DNA of 64,000 bases, taken from the NCBI RefSeq assembly GCF_002968295.1, contig NZ_CP134399.1:5518001-5582000 (forward strand), read 5' to 3'. The translations under genes were made by a program, and so were the position numbers. The DNA comes from Mycobacterium sp. ITM-2016-00317. GTDB taxonomy: Bacteria; Actinomycetota; Actinomycetes; Mycobacteriales; Mycobacteriaceae. The notes beneath the pieces are model-generated. The model was not told the origin of the DNA and did no database searches. It was given only the letters and a program-made list of their open reading frames with translations. Below, piece by piece: positions 20,030-29,015 of the stretch (position 1 is its first letter; each line of letters starts with the position of its first letter).

Positions 20030-20374
20030 TCAGTTACCGGTGTAACCGGCGGCGGACTGCCGCAACTGCCAGATCTGCGCCGGGCAGAGTTCGTTGACGG
20101 CCTGATTGATCAGGTAACCCGCCTGGTAGTAGTCGGTGGTGTGGAAGTCGGTCTTCACCTGGTTCACCAGTTCGCGGTAGCCCATCGTGGCCGCGACGCG
20201 GTCACAGATGGTCTGGCCGTACCCGATGGCGGCGTCGGCGTTCGGGAAGTTGTATCCCGGACGGACGTGGACGTTGACCAGATAGGCGACGGTGTCGGCG
20301 TGCGCCGCGGGCGCCGCTACCAGCGTGGCGAAGGGCAGCAAGCCCGCCGACAACACCCCGATCAGCGTTTTCAT
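20030..20374 (-). CDS. DUF732-family exported protein
   Basis: The protein has 114 residues. Sec signal MKTLIGVLSAGLLPFATLVA ends near AHA-D. The mature part has the DUF732 pattern of two spaced cysteines (QTICDRV and NELCPAQ) with GYGQ and TDYYQAGYLINQAV. DUF732 proteins are small, abundant exported mycobacterial proteins of unknown function. The stop abuts the upstream-strand lipoprotein stop base to base. Confidence 0.82.
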   Translation of the reverse strand: MKTLIGVLSAGLLPFATLVAAPAAHADTVAYLVNVHVRPGYNFPNADAAIGYGQTICDRVAATMGYRELVNQVKTDFHTTDYYQAGYLINQAVNELCPAQIWQLRQSAAGYTGN

Positions 20375-20464
20375 AGGCCAGACCTTACCCACCGCCGCAG
20401 CCCCCGACAGCAAATGCCCACAAGGCTGCCCACGACCACGGCACCTCCACTTAGGGTGTAGCCC

Positions 20465-20839
20465 ATGAAGTGGATGGCTGCGTGGGCAATCGCCGGTGTG
20501 CTGGCCGCGCCGTTGACGGTGTCGGTCGCCGGGCCCGCTTCGGCGACGCCGAGCACGTGCGACGGGGCCGGCTGCGTCCCGTTCGTCGCGCACGACGCGC
20601 AACTGGGCGAGCGCTGCAACCAGAAGACGCGCTACAACTTCGGGCTCGACGGCTCCGGCAACACGCTGGCGTGCAACTCGAAGAGCCAGTGGGTGTCGTT
20701 CCCGCCGCTGGTCGGGGTCCGGACCCTGCGGTCGGTGTGCGGCGACGCGACCGGGGTGGCGCAGAGCCCCGACGGGGTGCCGCTCAAATGCGACCGCGGC
20801 GCCTGGTCCGCCGATTACTGGGTGATGTTCTACGGCTGA
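20465..20839 (+). CDS. Small secreted cysteine-containing protein, unknown function
   Basis: The protein has 124 residues. An N-terminal signal (MKWMAAWAIAGVLAAPLTVS, cleavage near SATP) leads to a mature domain with six cysteines (CDGAGC, RCNQ, LACNS, VCGD, KCDRG), suggesting disulfides after export. It is divergent from the DUF732 gene and overlaps the next minus-strand gene by 10 bp. I do not recognise the family beyond similar mycobacterial secreted proteins. Confidence 0.7.
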   Translation: MKWMAAWAIAGVLAAPLTVSVAGPASATPSTCDGAGCVPFVAHDAQLGERCNQKTRYNFGLDGSGNTLACNSKSQWVSFPPLVGVRTLRSVCGDATGVAQSPDGVPLKCDRGAWSADYWVMFYG

Positions 20840-21900
20840 CGTCGCCCGAAGCCGCTGCCGCTGCGGATCAGCGGCAGCGTCGCGCTCGTCGCGAAACCCG
20901 GCGGTGCCTCGCACACCGCGGGCACCGCGTTGAGCACCTGCATCGCGGTCGCCACGTTCGCCGACCGCACGTGTTCAGCCATGCTCGCGGCCCGGTCGAA
21001 GCTCGCCAGCGAGAAGAAGTGCGTCTGCATCGACGGATCCCCCTCGATGGTCAGGGTCCAACCGTGCCTGGGCTTGGGCCAGTGGCCGGGATACTCATTG
21101 CCCACCGTCCAGAGCGTCTCGATCTCCACGAGCACCTGCCCGTCCCGTCGACCGCTCCACACCCAGCGTTGTCCGGCCGTGGTCCCGGCCTGCAGCAGGT
21201 GATCGAAGATCTGGTGGTCCTGTTGCGCCGCAACGGCTTCCACGGTAGCCGTAACCTCGTCCAGGTCGGCGTCGAGCGCGTCGCCGAGGAACCAGACCTG
21301 CTCGGTGAAGATCGAGCTGTTGAACGCCAGGAAGTCGGTGGCGGTCGGGCTGATGGAATCGACCGGCCGCCCGAAGGCCATGTTGTCGAACGTGATGCCG
21401 GTGCTCTCGTACACCGACCAGTCGGCCCGCTCCTGCAGGGTGATCTTCTCGATCGTGCGGCTCATCCCCGACAGGGCCAGTGGGAGCACCCCGGACAGAT
21501 TGCCGGGGTTGATACCGCTGCCGTGCACCGTGCTTCGGCCCCGTTCGCATGCGGCGAGTACCCGGTCGCGGTCCGTCGGGTCCATCCGCCGGGGATGGAA
21601 CATGAACGCCGTGGTGGCCACGTTCTTCCCGCTGGACAGCAGCGCGCACACGTCGTCGACGTGCGCGGTGCGGGGCGTGTAGAGCACGCAGTCGGCGTCC
21701 AGGGCGAGGATCGCGTCCACGTCGGTCGTACCGACCACCCCGACCGGCTCCCGGCCGAGCAACTCCCCCAGATCAGCGCCGTCCTTGTCGGCGGAGTACA
21801 CGCGGGCCCCGACCAGCTCCATGTCGTCGCGGTGATCGAGGATGGCGGTCATCATCTCCGACCCGACAGCACCTGTGCCCCACTGAATCACCCGATACAC
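20830..21900 (-). CDS. Dihydrodipicolinate reductase-like NAD(P)-dependent oxidoreductase
   Basis: The protein has about 356 residues with the Rossmann motif VIQWGTGAVGSEMMTAIL at the N-terminus and a DapB-like N-domain (DADCVLYTPRT, SGKNVATTAFMFHP). Mycobacteria carry several such proteins; they are not DapB itself and lack its short length. GTG 21900 is chosen over GTG 21933, which would overlap the divergent nitronate monooxygenase start. The substrate is unknown. Confidence 0.75.
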   Translation of the reverse strand: MYRVIQWGTGAVGSEMMTAILDHRDDMELVGARVYSADKDGADLGELLGREPVGVVGTTDVDAILALDADCVLYTPRTAHVDDVCALLSSGKNVATTAFMFHPRRMDPTDRDRVLAACERGRSTVHGSGINPGNLSGVLPLALSGMSRTIEKITLQERADWSVYESTGITFDNMAFGRPVDSISPTATDFLAFNSSIFTEQVWFLGDALDADLDEVTATVEAVAAQQDHQIFDHLLQAGTTAGQRWVWSGRRDGQVLVEIETLWTVGNEYPGHWPKPRHGWTLTIEGDPSMQTHFFSLASFDRAASMAEHVRSANVATAMQVLNAVPAVCEAPPGFATSATLPLIRSGSGFGRRQP

Positions 21901-21925
21901 AGCCGGACCGTAGCAGGATGGCGCC

Positions 21926-22843
21926 GTGACCAATCGCGTTCAACGACTGTTCGGCGTGCAGTTCCCCGTCGTGCAGGCGCCCATGACCTACATCGCGCGG
22001 GCCGAGCTGGCGGCCGCGGTGTCCGAGGGCGGTGGCCTCGGCATGATCGAGACGCTGACCCCCGAGGGACGCGCGGACCTGCTGCGGGTGCGCGACCTGA
22101 CCGACCGGCCGGTTGCGGCGAACCTGATGATCCAGGGCTGGAAGCGCGACCCGTCGATCGTCGACGTGCTGGTCGCCGCCGGGGTGCGGCACGTGTTCAC
22201 CTCCGCCGGCGACCCGGCACTGTTCACCGCCCGGTTGCACGACGCCGGGATGACCGTGGTGCACGTCGTCGGATCGCTCAGAGGCGCACAGAAGGCCGCT
22301 GACGCCGGAGTCGACGCGCTGGTCGTCGAAGGAGTGGAGGGCGGCGGATTCAAGTCCGCGCTCGGCGCGTCCACGATGGTGCTGCTGCCGCTGATCGCCG
22401 AGCGCGTGGACCTGCCGATCATCTGCGCCGGCGGCATGTGCGATGCCCGCTCCGGCGCGGCCGCCGTGGTGCTGGGCGCCGAGGGGCTGCAGATGGGCAC
22501 CCGGATGCTGGCCAGCGTCGAGGCCGCCGTGCACGCCAACTTCAAGGACGCGATCGTCGCGGCCGACGACGCCGGGACGGTGCTGCTCGACGTCCCCGGC
22601 AATCCGACGATGCGGGTGCTGCGCACCGGGCTGGCGTCGCGGATCGACGAGCACCCCGCCGACGCGCAGCTGCTGGGCCGGATCACCGACCTGTACTTCG
22701 GCGGCGACCTGGAGGCAAGCGTGGCCAACACCGGCCAGGTGTCCTCGCGGATCACCGACCTGCAGCCTGTCGCCGACATCGTGCGGCACACCTGGGGCGA
22801 CATCGAAGGGGTGCTCGACGGCGCCCGCGCCCGGCTCGGTTGA
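21926..22843 (+). CDS. Nitronate monooxygenase (2-nitropropane dioxygenase family)
   Basis: This 305-residue FMN-dependent TIM barrel has the N-terminal FPVVQAPMTYIA, the VEGVEGGGFKS phosphate-binding turn and PIICAGGMCDARSGAAAVVLGAEGLQMGTR. Such enzymes oxidise alkyl nitronates such as propionate-3-nitronate. The start is GTG 21926. It is divergent from the DHDPR-like gene with a 25-bp gap. Confidence 0.87.
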   Translation: MTNRVQRLFGVQFPVVQAPMTYIARAELAAAVSEGGGLGMIETLTPEGRADLLRVRDLTDRPVAANLMIQGWKRDPSIVDVLVAAGVRHVFTSAGDPALFTARLHDAGMTVVHVVGSLRGAQKAADAGVDALVVEGVEGGGFKSALGASTMVLLPLIAERVDLPIICAGGMCDARSGAAAVVLGAEGLQMGTRMLASVEAAVHANFKDAIVAADDAGTVLLDVPGNPTMRVLRTGLASRIDEHPADAQLLGRITDLYFGGDLEASVANTGQVSSRITDLQPVADIVRHTWGDIEGVLDGARARLG

Positions 22844-22873
22844 GCGCCCCGCCGACGGGGCACTCTCCCCGGT

Positions 22874-23215
22874 ATGGATGGCGACTACGACGACCCGGGT
22901 CCTGACGACACGCTGAGCCCCAGTGAATCCCTGGACTCCGACGAGGTCCGCAACGACGACGGCGACATCGTCGTCGACCCGCCCGAGGAGTGGATCGACG
23001 CCGAGGTCGACGAAACCCTCGACGAGAAACTCGCCGCCGAAGTTCCCGATGTGACGCCCGCAGGCAGCCCGTCCGACGAACGGCCCACCCGCCACACAGG
23101 CGGCCAAATCGACGGAACCCCCGAAGACGGGGACTCGTTCTTCACCGTCGTCGACGACGACGAGAAGGAAGCGGTTCCCGGAGATGACGAGGCCGACCGC
23201 ATCATCGAGGACTAA
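22874..23215 (+). CDS. Highly acidic conserved hypothetical protein
   Basis: The protein has 113 residues and is exceptionally rich in Asp and Glu (DYDDPGPDDT, DSDEVRNDDGD, VVDDDEKEAVPGDDEAD), with no hydrophobic core or signal. It is likely disordered. It is followed 9 bp later by the esterase gene in the same direction. No function can be read from the sequence. Confidence 0.65.
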   Translation: MDGDYDDPGPDDTLSPSESLDSDEVRNDDGDIVVDPPEEWIDAEVDETLDEKLAAEVPDVTPAGSPSDERPTRHTGGQIDGTPEDGDSFFTVVDDDEKEAVPGDDEADRIIED

Positions 23216-23224
23216 CGTGGCCGA

Positions 23225-23878
23225 ATGGCCCCGAAACGGATTCTGTGCTTTGGTGATTCGCTGACCTGGGGGTGGGTTCCCGTCGCCGACGGGATGCCCA
23301 CCGAACGCTACCCGCGGGACAAGCGGTGGACCGGTGTGCTGGCCGACGGGCTGGGCCAGGACTATGAGGTGATCGAAGAGGGCCTTTCGGCACGCACCAC
23401 CACCGCCGACGACCCGACCGATCCCCGGCTCAACGGCTCGAAGTACCTGCCTGCGTGTCTGGCGAGCCATCTCCCGCTGGACGTGGTGATCCTGATGCTG
23501 GGCACCAACGACACCAAGGCCTATCTGCACCGGACACCGCTCGACGTGGCGCTGGGCATGTCGGTGCTGGTGACTCAGGTGCTCACCAGCGCGGGCGGGG
23601 TCGGCACCGGCTATCCGGCACCCAAGGTGCTGGTGGTGGCCCCGCCGCCGCTGGCACCCATGCCGCACCCGTGGTTCCAGCAGATCTTCGAAGGCGCGCA
23701 CGACAAGACCGCCCGACTGGCCGAGGTGTACGCCGCGATGGCGTCGTTCGTGAAAGTGCCGTTCTTCGACGCCGGTTCGGTGATCTCCACCGACGGCGAG
23801 GACGGCATCCACTTCACCGAGCAGAACAACCGGGCGCTCGGCGAGGCGCTGCGCGAACAGGTGCTCAGGCTCGGATGA
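23225..23878 (+). CDS. SGNH-family acyltransferase/esterase, MsAcT-like
   Basis: The protein has 217 residues. Catalytic serine S12 is in CFGDSLTWGW, GTND is block III and the DGIHFTE segment holds the Asp/His pair. The sequence is nearly colinear with the M. smegmatis acyltransferase MsAcT, including the tracts TSAGGVGTGYPAPKVLVVAP and PHPWFQQIFEG. MsAcT forms an octamer with a hydrophobic channel that favours transesterification in water. Its physiological role is not known. It overlaps the DeoR gene 3' end by 14 bp. Confidence 0.9.
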   Translation: MAPKRILCFGDSLTWGWVPVADGMPTERYPRDKRWTGVLADGLGQDYEVIEEGLSARTTTADDPTDPRLNGSKYLPACLASHLPLDVVILMLGTNDTKAYLHRTPLDVALGMSVLVTQVLTSAGGVGTGYPAPKVLVVAPPPLAPMPHPWFQQIFEGAHDKTARLAEVYAAMASFVKVPFFDAGSVISTDGEDGIHFTEQNNRALGEALREQVLRLG

Positions 23879-24623
23879 CCACTGGGCCGAGGGCTTCGTA
23901 GCGTCGCGCCTCCTCGGCGCCGAGCTCCTGGCCGGTCACGATCGCCTCGAAGTCACCGATGCGGGCGAACCGGCAGAAGCTGCTCTCGCCGAACTTCGAG
24001 TGCGCCGCCACCAGCACGGGCCTGCGGGCCACCCGCACCGCGGTGCTTTTCACCGCGGCGACCGCGGGATCCGGAGTGGTCAGTCCGTGCTCGAGGGAAA
24101 TCCCGTTGGTGCCAAGGTAAGCCACGTCGATCACCAGGCTGTTCAGCATGTCGACCGCCCAGTGATCCACGGTGGCCAGCGTCCTGCCCCGCATCCGGCC
24201 GCCGAGCAGCAGCACCGTGACGGTGCGACTGTGTGCGAGGGCCTCGGCCGCCAGCAGCGAGGACGTCACCACCGTGAGCTCCTGCTCGGCCAACCGCTCG
24301 GCGATCAGCCGCGGCGTGAAACCTTCGTCCAGATAGACGGTTTCGGCGCCGTGCAGAAGCTCGGTGGCGGCCGCCGCGATGCGGTGCTTCTGGGCCAGGT
24401 CGACCTGGCTGCGGTATTCGACGCCGGACTCGAACGCGGCGGTCTCCAGCGGGACCGCGCCGCCGTGCACCCGCTTGAGCAGGCGACGACCCGCCAGTAC
24501 CTTCAGGTCGCGACGGATCGTCTCGCTGGCGACGTCCAGTTCGGTCGCGAGGGAGACGACGTCCACCCGCCCACGGGTGCGGGCGAATTCGACGATCCGG
24601 CTCTGGCGGGTCTCGGAATCCAC
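23865..24623 (-). CDS. DeoR-family transcriptional repressor
   Basis: The protein has 252 residues with helix-turn-helix VVSLATELDVASETIRRDL (about residues 22-40) and a DeoRC sugar-phosphate sensing domain (YLDEGFTPRLIAERL, VAYLGTNGIS, AAHSKFG). It follows the PTS permease gene by 10 bp on the same strand and should regulate that module in response to a phosphorylated sugar alcohol. Confidence 0.87.
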   Translation of the reverse strand: MDSETRQSRIVEFARTRGRVDVVSLATELDVASETIRRDLKVLAGRRLLKRVHGGAVPLETAAFESGVEYRSQVDLAQKHRIAAAATELLHGAETVYLDEGFTPRLIAERLAEQELTVVTSSLLAAEALAHSRTVTVLLLGGRMRGRTLATVDHWAVDMLNSLVIDVAYLGTNGISLEHGLTTPDPAVAAVKSTAVRVARRPVLVAAHSKFGESSFCRFARIGDFEAIVTGQELGAEEARRYEALGPVVIRA

Positions 24624-24633
24624 CTGCGTCAGG

Positions 24634-26616
24634 CTACTTGTCGGCGGTCATCAAGATCGCCTTGACCTCCTCCGCGGTCGTCGCCTGCCGCAGCCGGGCG
24701 ACCTCGTCGGGCTTGAGGAACACCTGCGCGATCCTGGTCAGCAGCGCCATGTGGTCCTTGCCCGCCCCGGCGATGCCGACGACGAACTCGGCGGGCTTGC
24801 CGTTCCAGTCGATCGGTTCGGAGTAGCGCACGAAGGACAGTCCGGTGTGCCTGATCGTGTCCTTGGCCTCGTTGGTGCCGTGCGGGATCGCCAGCCCGTT
24901 GCCCATGAACGTGGAGACCGAGGACTCCCGCTCGTGCATCGCGTCGACGTAGGCCGGCTCCACCGCACCCGAGGTGACCAGCAGGTGCCCGGCCTCGTCG
25001 ATCGCACCGGCGGACGACTTCGCCTTGCCAGACAACACGATCGACTCCAGTGGCAGCACATCCTCGTTCGGGGCCTCGGCGGTGTCCTCGACCTCGGCCG
25101 GCGCCGCACCGCCCTCGCCGTTGGTCTTCTTGAGCTGCTCGACGATCTCGTCGTAGCGCGGGCTGTTCATGAAGTCCTCGACCGAGACGTGCGCGGCCGA
25201 GCCGGTCCGCTGGCGGGCGCGCGGAGTCAGGTCACGGTGTGAGACGACCAGATCGTAGTTGTCGGTCAGATTCGAGATCGCCGAGTTGGTGACCTTGACG
25301 TCGTTGAAACCGGCCTGCTGAATCTTCCTGCGCAGCACCGACGCTCCCATCGCCGACGAGCCCATGCCGGCGTCGCAGGCGAACACGATGTTGCGGATCG
25401 GTCCGGTCCGGCCCGCGCCCGCTCCGGCCAGAGCACCTGCGACGCTGGACTTCTTGCCCTTGAGCGACTCCATCTCGGCGGTGGCCGCGGCCAGGTCCGG
25501 CTCGTCGGTGGCACGGTCGGTCTTGAGCAGCAACGCGGCCACCACGAACGACACCGCCGCCGCTCCGAACACCGACAGCGTGACGCCCAGGAAACTGCCG
25601 CTGGCGGTCTGGGCGTACACCGCGATGATCGACCCCGGCGCGGCCGGGGCACGCAGGCCCGAGCCGAACAGCACGTTGATGAACACCCCGGTCATGCCGC
25701 CGAGGATGGTGGCGATGATGAGCTTGGGCTTCATCAGCACGTACGGGAAGTAGATCTCGTGGATGCCGCCGAAGAACTGGATGATCGCCGCGCCCGGGGC
25801 CGACGCGCGGGCGGCGCCCTTGCCGAAGAACATGAACGCCAACAGAAGTCCGAGCCCGGGACCGGGGTTGGCCTCCAGCAGGAACAGGATCGACTTGCCG
25901 GTCTCCAGCGCCTGCGTGGTGCCCAGCGGGGTCAGTACGCCGTGGTTGATCGCGTTGTTGAGGAACAGCACCTTGGCCGGCTCGATCAGGATCGAGGTCA
26001 GCGGCAACAGGTCGTTCTCGACGAGGAAGTCCACAGCGCTGCCGGCTGCGCGGGTGAACGAGGACACGATCGGCCCGATGCCGAAGAAACCGAAGATGGC
26101 CAGGACCATCCCGAGGATGCCGGCAGAGAAGTTGTCGACCAGCATCTCGAAGCCGGGCCGGATCTTGCCCTCCCACAACGCATCGAGCTTCTTCATGCAC
26201 CAGCCGCCGAGCGGGCCCATGATCATTGCGCCGAGGAACATCGGCACGTCCGCGCCGGTGACCACGCCGACCGTCGCGATCGCCCCGACCACCGCGCCGC
26301 GGTTGCCGTGGATCATCCGCCCGCCGGTGTAACCGATCAGGATCGGTAGCAGGTAGGTGATCATCGGGCCGACGATGCCTGCGCCGTCGTAGGCGCCCCA
26401 GCCGCCGATCTTGGCGACCCAGCCGTCGGGATCCCGCAGGTTTGCGAAGATTCCCTGTAGCCAGCCCTGCTCGATGAACAGAGCGGTGATCAGGCCCCAC
26501 GCGATGAAAGCCGCGATGTTGGGCATGACCATGTTCGACAGCGCAGTGCCCAGCTTTTGCACCCGCACCCGCACCCCGGTCCGCGCGGGTGCGTCCTCGA
26601 CAGTTGCTTGCGACAT
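24634..26616 (-). CDS. mtlA: PTS mannitol-type EIICBA permease
   Basis: The protein has 660 residues. The IIC membrane domain (about 1-350) includes the GGIHEIYFPYVLMKP signature. IIB has the phosphocysteine C414 in VFACDAGMGSSAMG. IIA has phosphohistidine H579 in GLAIPHGTNEA. It imports and phosphorylates a hexitol using phosphate from EI/HPr, which are not in the window. GGAGG before ATG 26616 fixes the start. It is divergent from a zinc polyol dehydrogenase and upstream of a DeoR gene. The exact substrate could be mannitol or another hexitol. Confidence 0.88.
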   Translation of the reverse strand: MSQATVEDAPARTGVRVRVQKLGTALSNMVMPNIAAFIAWGLITALFIEQGWLQGIFANLRDPDGWVAKIGGWGAYDGAGIVGPMITYLLPILIGYTGGRMIHGNRGAVVGAIATVGVVTGADVPMFLGAMIMGPLGGWCMKKLDALWEGKIRPGFEMLVDNFSAGILGMVLAIFGFFGIGPIVSSFTRAAGSAVDFLVENDLLPLTSILIEPAKVLFLNNAINHGVLTPLGTTQALETGKSILFLLEANPGPGLGLLLAFMFFGKGAARASAPGAAIIQFFGGIHEIYFPYVLMKPKLIIATILGGMTGVFINVLFGSGLRAPAAPGSIIAVYAQTASGSFLGVTLSVFGAAAVSFVVAALLLKTDRATDEPDLAAATAEMESLKGKKSSVAGALAGAGAGRTGPIRNIVFACDAGMGSSAMGASVLRRKIQQAGFNDVKVTNSAISNLTDNYDLVVSHRDLTPRARQRTGSAAHVSVEDFMNSPRYDEIVEQLKKTNGEGGAAPAEVEDTAEAPNEDVLPLESIVLSGKAKSSAGAIDEAGHLLVTSGAVEPAYVDAMHERESSVSTFMGNGLAIPHGTNEAKDTIRHTGLSFVRYSEPIDWNGKPAEFVVGIAGAGKDHMALLTRIAQVFLKPDEVARLRQATTAEEVKAILMTADK

Positions 26617-26660
26617 CCCAGGTCCTCCGATTCGGTTGGGCGCGGCCGGTGCGGTGATGC

Positions 26661-26737
26661 CGGTCACAATGGCTCTGAGCCCAGTACACCGCATAAACGG
26701 GCACTAGTGCAAGCACTCGGTCACAATCGGTCATAAA
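26661..26737. promoter_or_regulatory. Repeated CGGTCACAAT elements in the PTS/dehydrogenase divergent promoter
   Basis: CGGTCACAAT occurs at 26661-26670 and 26718-26727, the latter followed directly by CGGTCATAAA (26728-26737). The repeats are spaced within the 190-bp region between the divergent mtlA and dehydrogenase starts. Direct repeats of about 10 bp are common in DeoR operators, so the repressor encoded at 23865 is the likely binder (inference). Confidence 0.5.
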
Positions 26738-26806
26738 TTCCGGTGGTTTTATGCCCGACTGCCGGATACAGTGTTGAAAAGCACACCCGTCGAGAGGACT
26801 GTCCCC

Positions 26807-27892
26807 ATGAAGGCTCTGCGCTTCTACGCCCCCGAAGACGTCCGGCTCGAAGACGTCCCGGAACCGACCTGCGCGCCCGACGAGGTGAAGCTGCGCGTCC
26901 GCAACTGCTCGACCTGCGGCACCGACGTCAAGATCTTCTACAACGGCCATCAGAACCTGACCCCGCCGCGCACCATCGGCCACGAGATCGCCGGCGAGAT
27001 CGTCGAGGTCGGCGCCGACGTCAACTCCACCTACGGCAGCAACTGGCAGCCGGGTGACCGCGTCCAGGTGATCGCCGCGGTGCCCTGCGGCGAGTGTCAC
27101 GAGTGCCGCAAGGGCTGGATGGCGGTGTGCCAGAACCAGACCTCGATGGGCTACCAGTACGACGGCGGCTTCGCCGAGTTCATGATCGTGCCGCGGCAGG
27201 TGCTCAAAGTCGACGGACTGAACCGGATTCCGGACAACGTCGGCTACGACGAGGCCTCGGCCGCCGAGCCGTTCGCCTGCGCGATCAACGCGCAGGAACT
27301 GCTCGGCATCGAAGAGGGTGACACGGTGGTGGTGTTCGGCGCCGGCCCGATCGGCTGCATGCACATCCGCATCGCCCGCGGCGTGCACAAGTGCGGACCG
27401 GTGTACCTGGTGGACGTCAACGCCGCCCGGCTGCAGATGTCGGCCGACGCGGTGTCCCCCGACGAAACCATCAACGGCGCCGAGGTCGACGTGGTGGAAC
27501 GGGTCATGGAACTGACCGCGGGCCGGGGCGCCGACGTGGTGATCACCGCGACGGCGGCCAACGTCGCCCAGGAGCAGGCGATCGCGATGGCCGCGCGCAA
27601 CGGGCGGATCTCGTTCTTCGGCGGCCTGCCCAAGAACAACCCGACGATCACCTGCGACTCCAACGTCGTGCACTACCGCCAGTTGCACATCCACGGCGCC
27701 AACGGCTCGGCCCCCGAACACAACAAGCGGGCGCTCGAATACATCTCCACCGGGCAGGTGCCGGTCAAGGACCTGATCACGCGGCACATCCCGCTCGACG
27801 ACGTGCTCGACGCGTTCCAGGTCGTCAAGAACGGCGAGGCGATCAAGGTGACGGTGGAACCGGCCCCGGCCGAACTGCCCGCCGGGGTCTGA
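26807..27892 (+). CDS. Zinc-dependent polyol/alcohol dehydrogenase (MDR superfamily)
   Basis: The protein has 361 residues. It has catalytic zinc ligands in NCSTCGTD and GHEIAGEI, structural zinc cysteines in PCGECHECRKGWMAVC, and NAD motif VVFGAGPIGCMH. Similarity is to sorbitol or hexitol-phosphate dehydrogenases. Divergent from the mannitol-type PTS permease, it probably oxidises the hexitol phosphate delivered by it, replacing the usual MtlD. ATG 26807 is favoured because of GAGAGGACTG upstream. The substrate is inferred. Confidence 0.83.
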   Translation: MKALRFYAPEDVRLEDVPEPTCAPDEVKLRVRNCSTCGTDVKIFYNGHQNLTPPRTIGHEIAGEIVEVGADVNSTYGSNWQPGDRVQVIAAVPCGECHECRKGWMAVCQNQTSMGYQYDGGFAEFMIVPRQVLKVDGLNRIPDNVGYDEASAAEPFACAINAQELLGIEEGDTVVVFGAGPIGCMHIRIARGVHKCGPVYLVDVNAARLQMSADAVSPDETINGAEVDVVERVMELTAGRGADVVITATAANVAQEQAIAMAARNGRISFFGGLPKNNPTITCDSNVVHYRQLHIHGANGSAPEHNKRALEYISTGQVPVKDLITRHIPLDDVLDAFQVVKNGEAIKVTVEPAPAELPAGV

Positions 27893-28025
27893 CGTCTGCT
27901 GCACAGTCGGCGCCCAGGGTTTGCGAGGTCGTTCACACCGTGGCGGTGTTTTGAAATCGGGGCGCGAAGGTACCCACCCTGCATGGCCCAAATCTGGGCC
28001 GTGATGCACGGCGGAAGGAACGCAC

Positions 28026-28199
28026 ATGGGTGCCGACGACAAGGCAAGCAACAAGATCGACGACCTCGGCGGTAAGGCCAAGGAAGGCATGGGCAAGCTC
28101 ACCGGTGACAAGAGCACCGAGAACGAGGGCAAGCTCGACCAGGCCAAGTCCAGCCTCAAAGACGCCGGCGAGAAGGTCAAGGACGCGTTCAAGAAGTAA
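28026..28199 (+). CDS. CsbD-like small stress protein
   Basis: The 57-residue gene reads MGADDKASNKIDDLGGKAKE and continues GMGKLTGDKSTENEGK, ending VKDAFKK. The lysine/glycine/aspartate-rich GKAKEGMGKLTGD core is characteristic of the CsbD family, which is general-stress induced in many bacteria and of unknown mechanism. GGAAGG precedes ATG 28026. A 20-bp-stem hairpin follows 6 bp after the stop. Confidence 0.85.
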   Translation: MGADDKASNKIDDLGGKAKEGMGKLTGDKSTENEGKLDQAKSSLKDAGEKVKDAFKK

Positions 28200-28205
28200 T
28201 CCGCG

Positions 28206-28249
28206 ACAGCAGCGGCCTGTCACCCACCCGGGTGGCAGGCCGCTGCTGT
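28206..28249 (+). terminator. Intrinsic terminator hairpin after CsbD gene
   Basis: The arm ACAGCAGCGGCCTGTCACCC (28206-28225) pairs with 28230-28249 across a 4-base loop, a 20-bp stem with one G-T pair. There is no T-run, as is common for actinobacterial terminators. Confidence 0.75.
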
Positions 28250-28358
28250 GGGCGACGGCTTGATCACGCGTGCTTCAAAGCGCGACCCTAATCCGACCGC
28301 GAGGGTTCTAATGGTCGGACGGCCGGGGCCTGCGCCCGGCACCGAAGGAAGAAGCCCG

Positions 28359-28688
28359 ATGGTCGATACGCCCGACGAGTTGCCCTCGGCAGACGAGTTC
28401 CGCACGAAGATGGGCCACCTGGACCGAGAGTTCGCCGATGCCCGCCGGTACCTGTCGAGATTGCACGCCGGAGACAACGACGCGCTCAGTGCGCTGATGA
28501 GGGACATCCACCGCGACGGCCGGGCGATGAACGTCCTGGCAGCGATGGCGGTACAGGCCCTCGACTTCGCCGAACTGTCGGCGGACCGACTCGGCGGCGA
28601 TGTACAGAAGTGGCTCGACGAATCGGCCATGACACAGGACACCGCCAAGAACGAGCGGGATCAGAGCGAACTCGGCGGCGAAGGCTGA
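28359..28688 (+). CDS. Hypothetical protein, 109 residues
   Basis: From ATG 28359, preceded by GAAGGAAG, the product is a soluble, charged, mainly helical protein (DEFRTKMGHLDREFADARRY, VLAAMAVQALDFAEL). No recognised domain or signal. It is the last gene of high-GC mycobacterial character before the lower-GC accessory patch. Coding is supported by codon bias and the ribosome-binding site. Confidence 0.6.
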   Translation: MVDTPDELPSADEFRTKMGHLDREFADARRYLSRLHAGDNDALSALMRDIHRDGRAMNVLAAMAVQALDFAELSADRLGGDVQKWLDESAMTQDTAKNERDQSELGGEG

Positions 28689-28956
28689 GGTGGACCAACC
28701 TCGCCCGGATTCAAGGTGCACAACTCGCCGGGGCAGTGGAGCATGATCGGCCTCCGGAAAAGCGTGGCGAGCTGAGCATCCTGCGTATTTGGCATCCTGA
28801 CGATGACGTCATCATTACCTGGCATCAGAGACAAGATCGGGCTGACCTGTCCGCACGTCTATCGAAACGATTCCGTCGCGAATTCGACATCCGCCAGCGG
28901 CGCCGTCGAAAACTCATTCCATCTGGATATGCGAAGTCACTTCCTATGAAGCTCAA

Positions 28957-28989
28957 ATATGTAAAAAAATCGCGGATTTCTTTACATAT
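28957..28989. promoter_or_regulatory. 33-bp inverted repeat upstream of the Fic gene, candidate operator
   Basis: Arms ATATGTAAAAAAATC and GATTTCTTTACATAT pair at 14 of 15 positions around a GCG centre, ending 26 bp before the Fic start codon. The AT-rich sequence stands out in this genome. The Fic protein has a C-terminal helix-turn-helix and may bind here to repress itself. The 28689-28956 stretch before it shows no gene I can support. Confidence 0.55.
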
Positions 28990-29015
28990 AGCTGAGGATC
29001 TGGCATCTTGAACGC

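Noticed and set aside
21773..23812. A 679-codon minus-strand frame antisense to the nitronate monooxygenase, acidic protein and esterase
   Set aside because: All three plus-strand genes have recognisable families, and the antisense product has no domain-like features.
25232..28192. A 986-codon open frame on the minus strand through mtlA and the zinc dehydrogenase
   Set aside because: Its product is arginine/histidine-rich and low-complexity, and it is antisense or frame-shifted to two well-conserved genes. Long shadow frames are expected at this GC content.
28610..29011. A 133-codon plus-strand frame overlapping the hypothetical gene and the Fic promoter
   Set aside because: The product is basic and low-complexity, overlaps the preceding gene and runs through the inverted repeat.
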